64,000 nucleotides of DNA, from positions 168,532 to 232,531 of the forward strand of contig NW_005201004.1 in NCBI RefSeq assembly GCF_000372725.1, read 5' to 3'. Below the pieces are notes generated by a model. That model saw only the letters and a list, made by a program, of their open reading frames with translations, was not told the DNA's origin and did no database searches. Positions 11,301 through 21,492 of the stretch are shown in pieces; position 1 is the stretch's first letter, and every line of letters starts with the position of its first letter. Origin of the DNA: Emiliania huxleyi CCMP1516 (taxonomy: Eukaryota; Haptophyta; Isochrysidales; Noelaerhabdaceae). Made by a program: the position numbers and the translations under genes.

Positions 11301-12349
11301 CCTCGCACGTGACCGTCGTCGCGCGCCGCCTCGGCACCATCTGCCCAAAGATGATCGACTACCTCAACTTCGTCAAGCCGTGGGACGAGCAGTACCGCCA
11401 CGACCCGCTCACAAACATCAAGCAGATGAAGTGCTGGCGCGACTGCTACATCAAGTCGGGCGCGGTGGCGCCCGAGGTGTGGCCCGGCAAGGTGAAGCAC
11501 GACGGCCACACCATCAGCGTGAGCGACATCTGGTTCGTCGCCCACCACCTCGGCAAGATGTGCACCAAGGTGGGCACGCTCGAGTCGATGGTCGAGGGCG
11601 GCTGCGTCCTCTCGGACGGCTCCTTCCTCCCGGCCGACATCGTGCGCCCTCCCCTTGCCCCACCCGCCCGCCGACGCCGCCGCGGGCTCCGCCCCATCCT
11701 CGCACCCTCACCGCCGCCGCCGCCCACGCCGCGCAGGTGGTTGGCTGCATCGGCTTCACGCGCAACACGACCTTCTGCGAGCAGCTCACCGGCCGGACCG
11801 TTGTGATGCACTCAAACTACCTCGACAAGAACATGATGTACCTCGCCGACGCCGAGATCGACGAGACGGCCTTCAACTCCTTCTTCGGCTCCTCCGTGCT
11901 CGAGTACGCAAAGTTCTACACCAACACCTACGTCCAGGCCTTCGAGCGGCCCGACGCGCTCGGCTCCATCCTGTGGGGGGCCGCCGTGAAGCGCACGCCC
12001 GTCTCGCTGCGCAAGTGGACGCAGTACATCGCCGTCGCTCAGGAGCTCATCGAGAAGGACACCACGATGCGCGGCCTCGCGGCCGACCAGGTCCGCGAGC
12101 GGACGAAGCACTTCTACCGCACCATGTCGCCCGAGGCCTTCCTCGAGGTGCGAGCGCCGCACTGGCGCCCCGCTGCCAGCCACGCCGCGTTTTCACACCT
12201 TGGCCCTGCTCGCATAGGTCAACCGCCTCGAGTGGGAGGAGCTGCACGAGCGGCTCAACGGCAGCCCGGTCAGCAAGGACAAGCAGCTGCCCTACCTCTT
12301 CGGCGCGGCGCCCTCGTGGTGCGCGCCGGCGAGCGAGGTGCTCCCGTGA
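5391..12349 (+). CDS. AT-KS-ACP-ACP-MetE-like-FMO fusion megasynthase, 4 exons
   Basis: Exons 5391-5645, 5771-11641, 11737-12147 and 12218-12349, all GT-AG and phase 0, give 2,222 residues. Domains in order: acyltransferase (FLFAGEG at the start, GHSVGE with Ser96 rebuilt across intron 1); ketosynthase about 426-835 with the complete triad (Cys582 in TACSSA, His716 in EMHGTGT, His753 in FGHLES); two carrier proteins with phosphopantetheine serines 917 and 1025 in LGIDSLGF; a cobalamin-independent methionine synthase-like domain about 1184-1562 starting THVGSLPR, with candidate zinc ligands His1427, Cys1429, Glu1461 and Cys1530; then a flavin monooxygenase-like domain to the end with GAGLLG at 1735 and a second nucleotide-binding motif GMGAFAVE at 1912. 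No ketoreductase, dehydratase or thioesterase is seen. The usual KS-AT order is reversed. The enzyme probably builds a short acyl chain, followed by thiol/one-carbon transfer and oxygenation. The product is unknown. Confidence 0.85.
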
Positions 12350-12932
12350 GTGGCTCAGAGGGCCTCGGAGTGGTCCCACGCCAGAGCGCCAGCCGGTCGG
12401 AGCGACTTTGGCGCTCAGCGCTCTTGTACCATGAGTACGGTACGCGGACTCTCGTTAGTACGTACCCTCCAAGTGTTCGAATGAGATTGGAGATTGGGGG
12501 CTTTTGCCGAGGGAGAGAAAGAGAGAGCGAGTCGGGACGTGTGTCGCTGTCGGGAGAGACGGGCCGCGCGGCGAGGGCGACGTGTCAGATATCAGCTACG
12601 CCCCCTCCGGCTCCGCGCGGCGTGCTCCAGTTCAGTCCAGATCGATACTCACTCAAGTCTATGTAGGTTGCAGCTAAACGCGATATCCAGGATCGTGGGG
12701 GAATCTGCGCTGGGGGTGGGGCACACAAATCACAAAATTTGCGGCCCTCGCGAACCTCTGGGGGCTGGGGCCGGTGAGCGCGGTGTTGACGATGTGCCCG
12801 CCTTCCAAAAGCAAAACCACCTCTCCGAGACCTCCACCCGCCCTACTACTATCTTACAAGACAGTACATCAGTGACACAGGATACAAAGACTCCTCACAG
12901 CGATCGCGCAACGTCAAGTGGCTCACGCATCG
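12350..12932. other. intergenic between convergent genes
   Basis: Shared 3' region of the megasynthase (+) and the histidine phosphatase (-). Apart from the direct repeat at its right end no feature was recognised. Confidence 0.45.
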
Positions 12933-12967
12933 TCAAGCTACAAACAAAGACTCCTCACAGCGATCGC
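12884..12967. repeat. 24-bp direct repeat, two copies 60 bp apart
   Basis: ACAAAGACTCCTCACAGCGA plus TCGC is present at 12884-12907 and again at 12944-12967. The second copy overlaps the 3' end of the histidine phosphatase frame, so the repeat probably arose by a short local duplication of the gene end. Confidence 0.8.
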
Positions 12968-13730
12968 CACCAACCTCGTTGCGGCACGAGCCCACCCGGT
13001 AGCGCCCTCGCCCCTCGAACCCCTCGCGCAAGCTCTTGACGGTGGGCGCCGCGCCTTCTCGGAGGGAGAGCACCAGAACCGAGTCGAAGTCGACGTCGCT
13101 CCAGCAGCGCCTGCAGAGATGGGAGGCGCAGCCGAGCTCCTGGAGCAGCCACGGGACCTGGCAGTGGTCCCAGCTGAGGAGGATCACCGAGCCAGGCGGG
13201 TGCTCGCGCCGAGAGGCCAGCGCAGCCGCAAGCGCAGGCACCTCCTCCTTGGCCAGCGTGGCATTGACTCGCAGCCCAAAGCGCTGTGCAGTCGGCCAGA
13301 GCATCCAGAGGTCGCGATCTGCATAGTCCGGTTCAGCCTCAGCGGGCCGCCGGGCGAAGATGTGCGTCGGCGGCGGCAGCATACTACCGAACAGCTGGGC
13401 GAGAAACGCGCCGTGCTCATAGCCGCGTGCCGTGCAGAAGCCTGGCGCAGTCGCGTTGGCCACCTTGTCGCAGTGTCGCACGACGATGAGCTGCGTCGTA
13501 GCTGCCGCCTCGGTCATGTACCACGGCGTCATGGGTGCCGGTTCACCCGCGCCCTCGAGCGTGGTGCGGGCGAGGGCGCCCAAGGCAGTGGCCGCCACGA
13601 TGGCAGTGGCGCTGCTGAATGCGGCCAGGCAGGCGAGCGTCGACCCGCTGCAGCGGCGAGGAGCAATCGCGCTGACGCTTGCGAGGCTTGGTCCGCTGCG
13701 TGCACGGTCGTGAAGGAATGGCTCTTTCAT
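12933..13730 (-). CDS. histidine phosphatase superfamily protein with N-terminal membrane anchor
   Basis: The first ATG in frame is at 13730 (MKEPFLHDRARS), giving 265 residues. A hydrophobic stretch at about 30-55 (LACLAAFSSATAIVAATALG) is a likely signal anchor. The catalytic N-terminal motif is LIVVRHCDK, the RHG-type phosphohistidine loop with Cys in place of Gly. A later histidine in ILLSWDHCQVPWLLQELG is the expected second catalytic histidine. The family removes phosphate through a phosphohistidine intermediate. Small size and the anchor suggest an endomembrane or secreted enzyme. The substrate cannot be read from sequence. The frame continues upstream without ATG to 13799. Confidence 0.7.
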   Translation of the reverse strand: MKEPFLHDRARSGPSLASVSAIAPRRCSGSTLACLAAFSSATAIVAATALGALARTTLEGAGEPAPMTPWYMTEAAATTQLIVVRHCDKVANATAPGFCTARGYEHGAFLAQLFGSMLPPPTHIFARRPAEAEPDYADRDLWMLWPTAQRFGLRVNATLAKEEVPALAAALASRREHPPGSVILLSWDHCQVPWLLQELGCASHLCRRCWSDVDFDSVLVLSLREGAAPTVKSLREGFEGRGRYRVGSCRNEVGGDRCEESLFVA

Positions 13731-14016
13731 CGGCGCAAGGGAGCGGCTGAAGGACGCAGTGCAAAGAATTGGACCCACGATGTGCGGGTGAGGCTCCAAG
13801 GCTCCGAACGAGCGGCTGAACGGTGTGGAAAAAGAAAAACTGTTGGGAAAAATAAATTTTCCGACAAACCGCGGTGTGCCGCTGCGCTACCGTGCCCACA
13901 GTGTGCCCCGCACCCCGCCCCGATGTGTGCAAAAAGGTTCAGACGGAGATCGACAGTCGGATTCAGGCAACGTTCGCCCCCGAGTCCCAGGGAACGCTAG
14001 CGCGACGCGCCTCCCT

Positions 14017-14985
14017 TCACACTACCGCGCCCGCGCCCGCTCCCGGCGGCCACGCCTCGACCTTCTTGGGCAGCAGCTGGTTCGCCAGGTTCTCTCCGTG
14101 GCCTAGGCAGCTGTGCTCTCCCTCGCCCCAGCTCCAGACAGCTCCGTCGGCGGTGATGGCGAAGCTGTGACCATCGCCAGCCGACACAGCGACGACGCGC
14201 TGGTCAGCAAAGGCATCGATCTTCTTCGGTAGCAGCTGGCGCTGCTCGTCGCCATGGCCCAGCCGGCCAAAGCCTCCAAAGCCCCAGCTCCAGACAGCGC
14301 CATTGGCGGTGAGGGCGATGCTGTGCTGGCGTCCAGCCGAGACAGCGACGACGCGCCGGCCAGCGAAGGCCTCGACCTTCTTGGGCAGCAGCTGGCCCTG
14401 CTGGTCGTCGTGGCCCAGCTGGCCAAAGCCTCCAGCGCACCAGCTCCAGACGGCGCCATCGGCGGTGAGGGCGAGGCTGTGGCGGGCTCCAGCCGACACG
14501 CTCACGGCACGGAGAGGAGAGGGGAGGAGGGTCGGCGTGTTGAGCCGCGTCACGCCCTCGTCGTGCCCGAGCAGTCCTGGAAGGTAGGGCGCCCCTGAAC
14601 CGCACGACGACAGCCGCCCCATGCCGTCGATGAAGAGGCTGTGCCGTTCGCTTCCCGCCGCCCTCGCCGGCGGGTTGGACTCGCGCAGCAGCGCAGCCAA
14701 GCACAGCCACTGCACGACGCAACGCTCGCCCTCTGGCTGCGCCGGCAGCTCGAAGCCTCGCTCTTGCGCCCACAAGCGGATGCCCTCCTCCGCAAGCGAG
14801 GCGTGGAAGAGCAGCGAGACGGGCGCGACGCGAGCGATGTCGGCGGGGCTGTCGCAGCGAGAGAGGACGCGCTCGAGGAGCTCCCTGGGGAGGTCGAGGA
14901 GCCGGGCGGGCGGCGGCGTGTCTGGCGAGGGCGCGGCGGCGGCGGCGGAGGAGGCGAGGCGGCGGCGTACAACGGGGTGGACATC
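14017..14985 (-). pseudogene. F-box/RCC1 protein, copy 2, frameshifted 5' end and fewer blades
   Basis: Paralogue of 3250-4668. About 14,480-14,985 is almost identical to copy 1, and only four RCC1 blades remain before a diverged C-terminus (EAWPPGAGAGAVV). The F-box frame LLDLPRELLERVLSRC is open, but the ATG codons that correspond to the copy 1 start (near 14,985) are in a different frame, because the short CCG/GCC-rich segment behind them has changed length. No ATG lies in the body frame upstream before a retroelement insertion at 15,031. Either the gene is broken or it uses a non-ATG or spliced start. Confidence 0.65.
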
Positions 14986-15020
14986 GCGAGAAAAAGAATT
15001 TTCATTCCCGCGCCAAGTGT

Positions 15021-15269
15021 GCCCGCTCAGGGGAAGAGACCGCAGGAGAGAGAACGACGAGAGTGGGAAGAACGCGAGGTGGCATGAAGGTCGCTGCGAG
15101 AATTGGTGAGAAACTGCGGAGAGAGATAGGAAGTGGTAGACGCCCGAGGGTGGGCGACGGCTAGCACCACACTCCTCTCCTTAAAAATCCCTGTGTGGTG
15201 GCGGCGTGCCGTCCTCCCATCCCTCCCTTGGGGTGTCTGTTTTCTTTCTTTCTTTCTTTGCCCGCTCAG
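15021..15269 (+). mobile_element. LINE-A 5'-truncated copy with 10-bp target-site duplication
   Basis: Bases about 15,031-15,259 match the last about 220 bp of the longest LINE-A copy (58,530-58,743), including GGTGGCATGAAG, GGGTGGGCGACGGCTAG and a TTTC-repeat tail. GCCCGCTCAG occurs directly before and after (15,021-15,030 and 15,260-15,269). That is the target-site duplication expected from target-primed reverse transcription. It landed just upstream of the damaged F-box/RCC1 copy. Confidence 0.8.
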
Positions 15270-15479
15270 AGGGACACCACGAAAGCATTTCATGAGATGT
15301 CCCGTGCAGGTGAATGAACTTCTTTCTTGGCCAAAGTACAGGTTTCGATCCGGGCCACCGCAAATTTTGATCAGCAAATTTCGAGGGGCGGCCGCAAATT
15401 TTGAGGTAGATTTTGATTGTCAAAATGTGTCCGTCTTGGCACAGGATAGAGCATATAGGCGGCGAACACCCAGGTAGTG

Positions 15480-15960
15480 CGCAGGGACATCGCGCGACTC
15501 TGCCCGCTCGCTCGACCCTTTTGCCGCGAGAGGGCGCCGGCCGCGTGTAAGGAGGTGGCTGGCGCCCTGAGGCGGCAATTGGTGGCGTGGGGAGTGCGGA
15601 GAACGCTACTGGCGGCGCGACAGGGCCTCTCTCGGTTGCGTGTGCCGCCCATCGGCACGCGGGTGCGCAGACATCGCGACTCTGCCCGCTCGCTCGACCC
15701 TTTTGCCGCGAGAGGGCGCCGGCCGCGTGTAAGAGGTGGCTGGCGCCCTGAGGCGGCAATTGGTGGCGTGGGGAGTGCGGAGAACGCTACTGGCGGCGCG
15801 ACAGGGCCTCTCTCGGTTGCGTGTGCCGCCCATCGGCACGCGGGTGCGCAGACATCGCGACTCTGCCCGCTCGCTCGACCCTTTTGCCGCGAGAGGGCGC
15901 CGGCCGCGTGTAAGAAGTGGCTGGCGGCCTGGCGCCCTGAGGCGGCATTTGGTGGGGTCA
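15480..15960. repeat. tandem repeat, period 181-182 bp, about 2.6 copies
   Basis: The phrase GACTCTGCCCGCTCGCTCGA recurs at 15,496, 15,678 and 15,859, with the following about 160 bp nearly unchanged in the first two units. It stays open in several frames but has no recognisable protein. Together with the adjoining telomeric tract it looks like subtelomeric satellite sequence. Confidence 0.85.
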
Positions 15961-16049
15961 GCGTGCGGTGCTGAGTCTTACTCGTCGGCGCTGGGGCCAG
16001 ATCCCAGCGCAGAACCCTGCAACGCTGGCATATACAGACACAACCAGAC

Positions 16050-16120
16050 AACCCTGACCCAACCCTAACCCTAACCCTAACCCTAACCCTAACCCTCTAA
16101 CCCTAATAACCCTAACCAAC
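16050..16120. repeat. interstitial telomere-type repeat (CCCTAA)n, degenerate at both ends
   Basis: About eight CCCTAA units (the complement of TTAGGG) run from about 16,061 to 16,115, with imperfect units at each side. TTAGGG is the telomere repeat of many eukaryotes. Coding genes lie on both sides, so this is not the present chromosome end unless the assembly is misjoined. Confidence 0.9.
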
Positions 16121-16302
16121 CCACCCCCCAACTCCACACCGCAAATTTGAAAGATCTTGATGAAAATCAGGCCCGACTGCAAATTTCTTCAAAATTTTCG
16201 CAGGCGCTCCGCGCCTGCAGATTTTGAAATAAATTCGACAAAATTGGTACCTGGCCCAACTTCTTTCTTGCTACAACCTCGAGCTACAACCACCCTACAG
16301 CC

Positions 16303-17232
16303 TCACCGCTTTCGAACCAAAAAGTGATCGACCACCCTCGCCTGCAGCTCGGCAGTCAGCCCGCGCCGCCGCCGCCGCCGAGCCTCACGCGCCGACCTCT
16401 GCTCGATCCAGCGGCTCGGGTTGCGCCAACGATAGGCGGGCCGCTCGGGGCCGCCGCCGCCCGCCCCTATCGCCTGAGCCTCCGCCTCGGCCTCGGCCTC
16501 CTCCGCCTCCTGGACGTGGTTCCCGTCGAGCACCCACCGCGAGGGGCACTTGTCTACTCCGACGGCGAAGAGCTCGAGGTCGCCGTCGGAGCGCACGCGG
16601 AGGCGCACAAAGTTCTTGTAGCCCGTGTGCTGGAGGCTCGAGAAGCCCTCGTTCCAGTGGATGCCGAGGTAGCGCACCGAGAGCCACAGGTAGAGCGAGA
16701 AGACAAAGGAGACGACCGGGCAAGCTAAGCACCAGTACCAAGCCATGCGCAGCAGCCAGTAGAAGGTAGCGAGCGTGTCTGGCGCAAAGGCGGGGTGCGA
16801 GGGGTGGCCCAGAAGCAGGTGGTCTCTGTTGCTTGTGGTGTCACAGAGCTGCTCGCGGAGGATGCTCTGCGTCTGCGCCGAGTCGGCGAGCAGCATCGAG
16901 GCGCGAAGCACCTTTGGCACGACGCCATTCGTCCAGTTGCCGAGGTGGGCGATCGTCGTCGCGGCGTCGCCCTTGGTGAAGAGGTCCCACTGCAGGTCGA
17001 GGCCGCCCTGGCCAAGGTTGCCGTACACGCGGAGGACGGCGATTAGGTAGTCGATGAAGACCGTGACCGCCGCCGCGCTGTAGAGGTGGGCGGCCGCATG
17101 TGCGCCGCCCAGCCACAGGCGCACCCCGAGCTTGTCGTGATCCACCGAGCAGACGCAGATCGAAAAGAAGGCGACGAAGGCGAGGAAGGCGAGGGAGGAG
17201 GATGTGAGGATGCGCGGCGCCGCCACGCCCAT
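16303..17232 (-). CDS. C-terminal half of a multi-pass calcineurin-like phosphoesterase family protein
   Basis: Frame of 309 residues with ATG at 17232. It has hydrophobic segments near residues 8-30, 45-68 and about 160-190. The block EGFSSLQHTGYKNFVRLRV, followed by DGDLELFAVGVDKCPSRWVLD, resembles the conserved end of large plant/protist membrane proteins whose N-terminal part is a calcineurin-like metallophosphoesterase. No metal-binding phosphoesterase motifs are present here. No upstream exon was found before the divergent gene at 17,433. It is therefore either a truncated gene or a split or rearranged one. An acidic-to-basic tail (EAEEAEAEAEAQ then RRRRRRG) is probably cytosolic. Confidence 0.45.
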   Translation of the reverse strand: MGVAAPRILTSSSLAFLAFVAFFSICVCSVDHDKLGVRLWLGGAHAAAHLYSAAAVTVFIDYLIAVLRVYGNLGQGGLDLQWDLFTKGDAATTIAHLGNWTNGVVPKVLRASMLLADSAQTQSILREQLCDTTSNRDHLLLGHPSHPAFAPDTLATFYWLLRMAWYWCLACPVVSFVFSLYLWLSVRYLGIHWNEGFSSLQHTGYKNFVRLRVRSDGDLELFAVGVDKCPSRWVLDGNHVQEAEEAEAEAEAQAIGAGGGGPERPAYRWRNPSRWIEQRSAREARRRRRRGLTAELQARVVDHFLVRKR

Positions 17233-17432
17233 GCAGTCTCAGGTGGTGGAGCGACACAGACAGATATGTAGGATCGAAGGTGAAGAGCAGCCAGGCTCGG
17301 ACACCAGCGCCCAAGACGCCGCCCCGCCCGGGGCTTCGACACGCTGTGCATATCGAGGAGCCGGAATCCGAGCTAGAGTTGCGTTTCGTCTCGACGCAAA
17401 CCGGTCACCCCAAAGCATTAGCCAACCCACAC

Positions 17433-17970
17433 ATGCCCGCCCCTTTGGAGTCGCCTGGGCCAGCAGAGATGGAGCAGCTGTCTGATAACTCGTGGGTCAT
17501 GGTGGCCGAGTGGTCGGCGACGCGCGACGAGTGGGAGGCGCCGCGGCAGCCGAGCCCGCCTCCCCAGGAGAGGCCGCCACAGCCGCTGCCACCGCCTGCC
17601 AACAAGGAGTCGCTACCAGACGTCGGCGCCCTGCCGCCTCCTCCGTTCGCCGCCAGCAAGCCGATCGAGGCGCTCAAGGAGATCAAGCCGCGCAGCAGTG
17701 GGAGGGGCTGGGCGTCGACGTGGGGGCCGCCGCTCGCGCTGGTACTCGCGAGGGGCGCTCCGCGTGTGCGCAATGGCACGCATTGCTCACAACTCCCCCC
17801 CATGGGCGTAGGCGCTCTTGGCGTCGACGGTGGTGCTCAGCATCGCCGTGGGCAGGCGCGCCGCTGCCATGGCCGACACCTCGGCCCAGCCCGCCGCCGG
17901 CGCCAACATCCTGCTGCGGCGCTTCTCGAGCGGGCTCAACGGCATGCACTCCCGCCTCTGCTACGCCTGA
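17433..17970 (+). CDS. small tail-anchored membrane protein with LIR-like motif, 2 exons
   Basis: Exons 17433-17741 and 17812-17970 (GT-AG, phase 0) give 155 residues. The N-terminal region is acidic and proline-rich and carries LSDNSWVMVAEW, matching the W-x-x-V core of an Atg8/LC3-interacting motif. One transmembrane segment, rebuilt across the intron (GPPLALALLASTVVLSIAVG), lies about 50 residues from the end. The short tail is RRFSSGLNGMHSRLCYA. Layout (cytosolic motif, then a membrane anchor near the C-terminus) resembles selective-autophagy receptors of organelles. That role is inference. No family was recognised. Confidence 0.55.
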
Positions 17971-18369
17971 CCAGATGCGCAACCATCCGCCCCGCGAGAT
18001 CTGCGCCTGCGTGCGCTGCTGAATACCTCAGGGAGGTGGTGGGCGGGTGCCGAGGCTGCTTTTGCTTCTTGACCGGTTGGTCGTGTCAAGTGTTTCCTCT
18101 TGTTGTTGTCCGGTGTGCGCGGGCTGCTCATGCTCATGAGGGGGCGATCGAGCAGCCTACGCCGCGCCGCGTGTACCCTTGTGGCCTGCGGCTACTCCCG
18201 GTGTAGCGGAGGAGAACCCGCACCCGTTGCTGATATAATATGTGCGCCGATTGGGCGTGGCACTTGGAGTAGGCAGTTTTTCTCCTTTCCCCCCGGGGCG
18301 GCGGTTTCAGCGCTGGCCTGCAGCTTTTGCACCCGCCAGCTCGGCGACGCGCCCCATCCGCCTGCTGCC

Positions 18370-18665
18370 ATGGGCATGCTCTACACTGGCGCGATGGACA
18401 AGGGTCAGATGCACGGCAAGGGCAGTCTTGTCTACCAAAACAACGAAAAGTACGAGGGGGACTTTGAGCACGGTACCACGTACCACGCAGCTCACGGCGC
18501 CGGCCCGGCGCTAGACCTGGGTCACTGACGCCACGTCTGGCCGTACGCAGGCAAGCGGCACGGGTACGGCGTGTACTCTTTCTCCGACGGAGGACGGTTC
18601 GAGGGCGAGTGGGTGGATGATCGTGTGCACGGCCGTGGAGTCTCCATCTACGCGTCTGGCAACCG
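18370..18665 (+). CDS. MORN-repeat protein fragment, 2 exons, 3' end lost in a CA microsatellite
   Basis: Exon 18370-18472 (MGMLYTGAMDKGQMHGKG, then YEGDFEHG) joins at phase 1 to exon 18551-18665 (KRHGYGVYSFSDGGRFEGEW, then DDRVHGRGVSIYASGNR), GT-AG. These are two and a half MORN repeats, about 20 residues each with G-x-G and YEGE/W-type motifs, usually membrane- or cytoskeleton-associated scaffolds. A donor-like CG|GTGCGA follows directly. Downstream comes a 117-bp CA repeat and no further MORN exon can be found. The gene is either truncated or has a very long intron. Confidence 0.6.
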
Positions 18666-18718
18666 GTGCGATGCAGCTGCAAGCACACGGCTCGGCGGTC
18701 GCCCGAATTGCGTCGCAG

Positions 18719-19831
<1,113 letters not shown>

Positions 19832-20771
19832 ATGTTGTGCACAAGCTCGCGCACCCGCTCGCGCCTCGCGCTAACGCTCGCCACGGCTGCCCTCGCCGCC
19901 CTGCTCGCTGTGCGCCGCGATCGCGGCTCCGCGGCTCCGTTCGAACGATGCAACATCGCGCGACGAGCGGCAACCGGGCCGCTGCCGCTGCACACCCAGC
20001 ACCCATACATCGTGAGGCTGGGACATCGAAACGCGGAGCTGAGGGCGCGGCTGATTCGCGAGCGGCTCCTTGCCGACATGGGCGATGTCAACTGCACGCC
20101 GTCGCAGGCGGGCAGCCAGCGCAAGGGCATCGAGACGATGCGGCTGCGAGAGTACATCGACGGCTGGATGCAGCGCGAGGTCCGACGCGACTCGTCTCAG
20201 AACAAGTACGTCTTCGGCGAGTTTGGCGACGCCTGGGCGCCTCTGCGGGACGCGTACGTGCTCCCGCCCTGCGGTCCAGCCTGTGACCGGACGCGCGTCG
20301 CCGTCACCATCGGCCTGGGTGGACTCCACAGCGGCCGCCCCTGCGAGTGGCGGGAGGGAGGAGGCAGCGCGGCCGGCTCACGCGCCCGGCCGTGTTGAAC
20401 TCGTAGGCGCGCCCTGGCACTCTCACGGCGCGGCCTTTGTGGAGGTGCTGCACGGCAGCAAGCACTTTGCCTTTCTGCCGCCGGGCGACGGCGCGATTGG
20501 CGACATCGACGCGATGATCAAGGACCTGTCGCAGGTGCACTGGCATTGGGAGGAGAGGCCTCGGCTCGAGAGGGAGGGGCGGCTGGCGGCGCTGCAGGAG
20601 TGCTCGCTACAACCCGGCGAGGTCCTTTTCTTCCCGCCCTTTTGGCACCACGGAGTCGTGAACCTGGTGCCGTACACTGCGTTTGTGAGCACCTTTCTCG
20701 ACGAGGAGGCGACGCGGGCCGCCTCGGCGGAAGGAGGTGGGAGGCATCGCGGGGCTCTGCAGAGCTCTTGA
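19832..20771 (+). CDS. JmjC/cupin_8-like Fe(II)-dependent oxygenase with N-terminal anchor, 2 exons
   Basis: Exon 1 19832-20333 and exon 2 20407-20771, phase 1, 288 residues. An N-terminal hydrophobic run (LALTLATAALAALLAV) suggests a signal peptide or anchor. The joined sequence GGLHSG-APWHSHGAAFVEV with HGSKHFAFLPPG, and later LQPGEVLFFPPFWHHGVVNL, has the JmjC/FIH-type pattern of two metal-binding sites (HxH, then a distal His). In most relatives the first site is HxD/E; here it is HSH. The donor is GC (CAGCG|GCCGCC). An alternative GT donor at 20,319 would remove five residues of the motif and fits less well. Likely a protein hydroxylase; the substrate is unknown. Confidence 0.6.
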
Positions 20772-21444
20772 GTGTGCCCCCGCGCAACCGCCAACCGGTG
20801 CCTAGACCGGTGCCCACGCTGCGGTGTGGCGGTGTGGGAGGTAGGGTGCCCACAGGACCCAAAAGAAAATCTTTCCCGCTCAAAAAGGGACGCACGAGGC
20901 AAATCTGATGTTGGATTGTTCCAACAGGAGCGAGGCCTCTTCCGTTGGGGGGCCGAGTTCATAGGAAACGAGGGTTTCCCATTGTGACCCGCTCCAGCGC
21001 GAGCGTGACACTGCACTTGGCGCCGAGCGCCCGCGGCACGCAGACCTTGTGCAAGCCGTCGCCCTCGGTGCAAGCACCGGTCCGGACCGATGGCGCTCGG
21101 TGTGGAGCAAGCAAGACCCCCCCCCCCCCCCATCGGCGCGCGCCCGAGGTTTGAACGGCCGCCAGGAGCACCAAGAGGACTCCTCATGGCTGTGGTCAAG
21201 GGGGCTTCGACCGGCCTCGGCTGCCGGGGGGGCGGGTTGTCCCGGCTGCGGACGCGTTCTGCAGCCCCCTGGGCGTGGGTCAGCACCCCAAAACTGCCCC
21301 TCGGCGGCATACAGCACTGCCAGCCAGCCTCTTCCTCCTCCTCAAGGGCTGTACTATAGGCCATATTGCGCCGCCTCCTACTGGCAGCCGGGCGGGCGCG
21401 CGCCGCGGGCGCCTCGGCGCGCGCACGGCTCGCAAAAGTTCGAA

Positions 21445-21492
21445 CGAGTACTGCCGCCCGGCCGCCTCAAGGCTGCCGGGCGGCAGTACTCG
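21445..21492. repeat. perfect 18-bp inverted repeat, hairpin with 12-nt loop
   Basis: CGAGTACTGCCGCCCGGC at 21,445-21,462 is followed after 12 nt by its exact complement at 21,475-21,492. The stem is about 72% GC and very stable. It lies in a GC-rich block with further partial palindromes. It could be the core of an old transposon or only a local palindrome. Confidence 0.75.

Noticed and set aside
12918-14000. Plus-strand 360-residue frame opposite the histidine phosphatase
   Set aside because: The minus strand has the RHC motif and membrane anchor; the plus frame is a low-complexity shadow.
16199-16220. Rho-independent-terminator-like palindrome GCAGGCGCTCCGCGCCTGC
   Set aside because: Eukaryotic context and no downstream T run that would make it a terminator.
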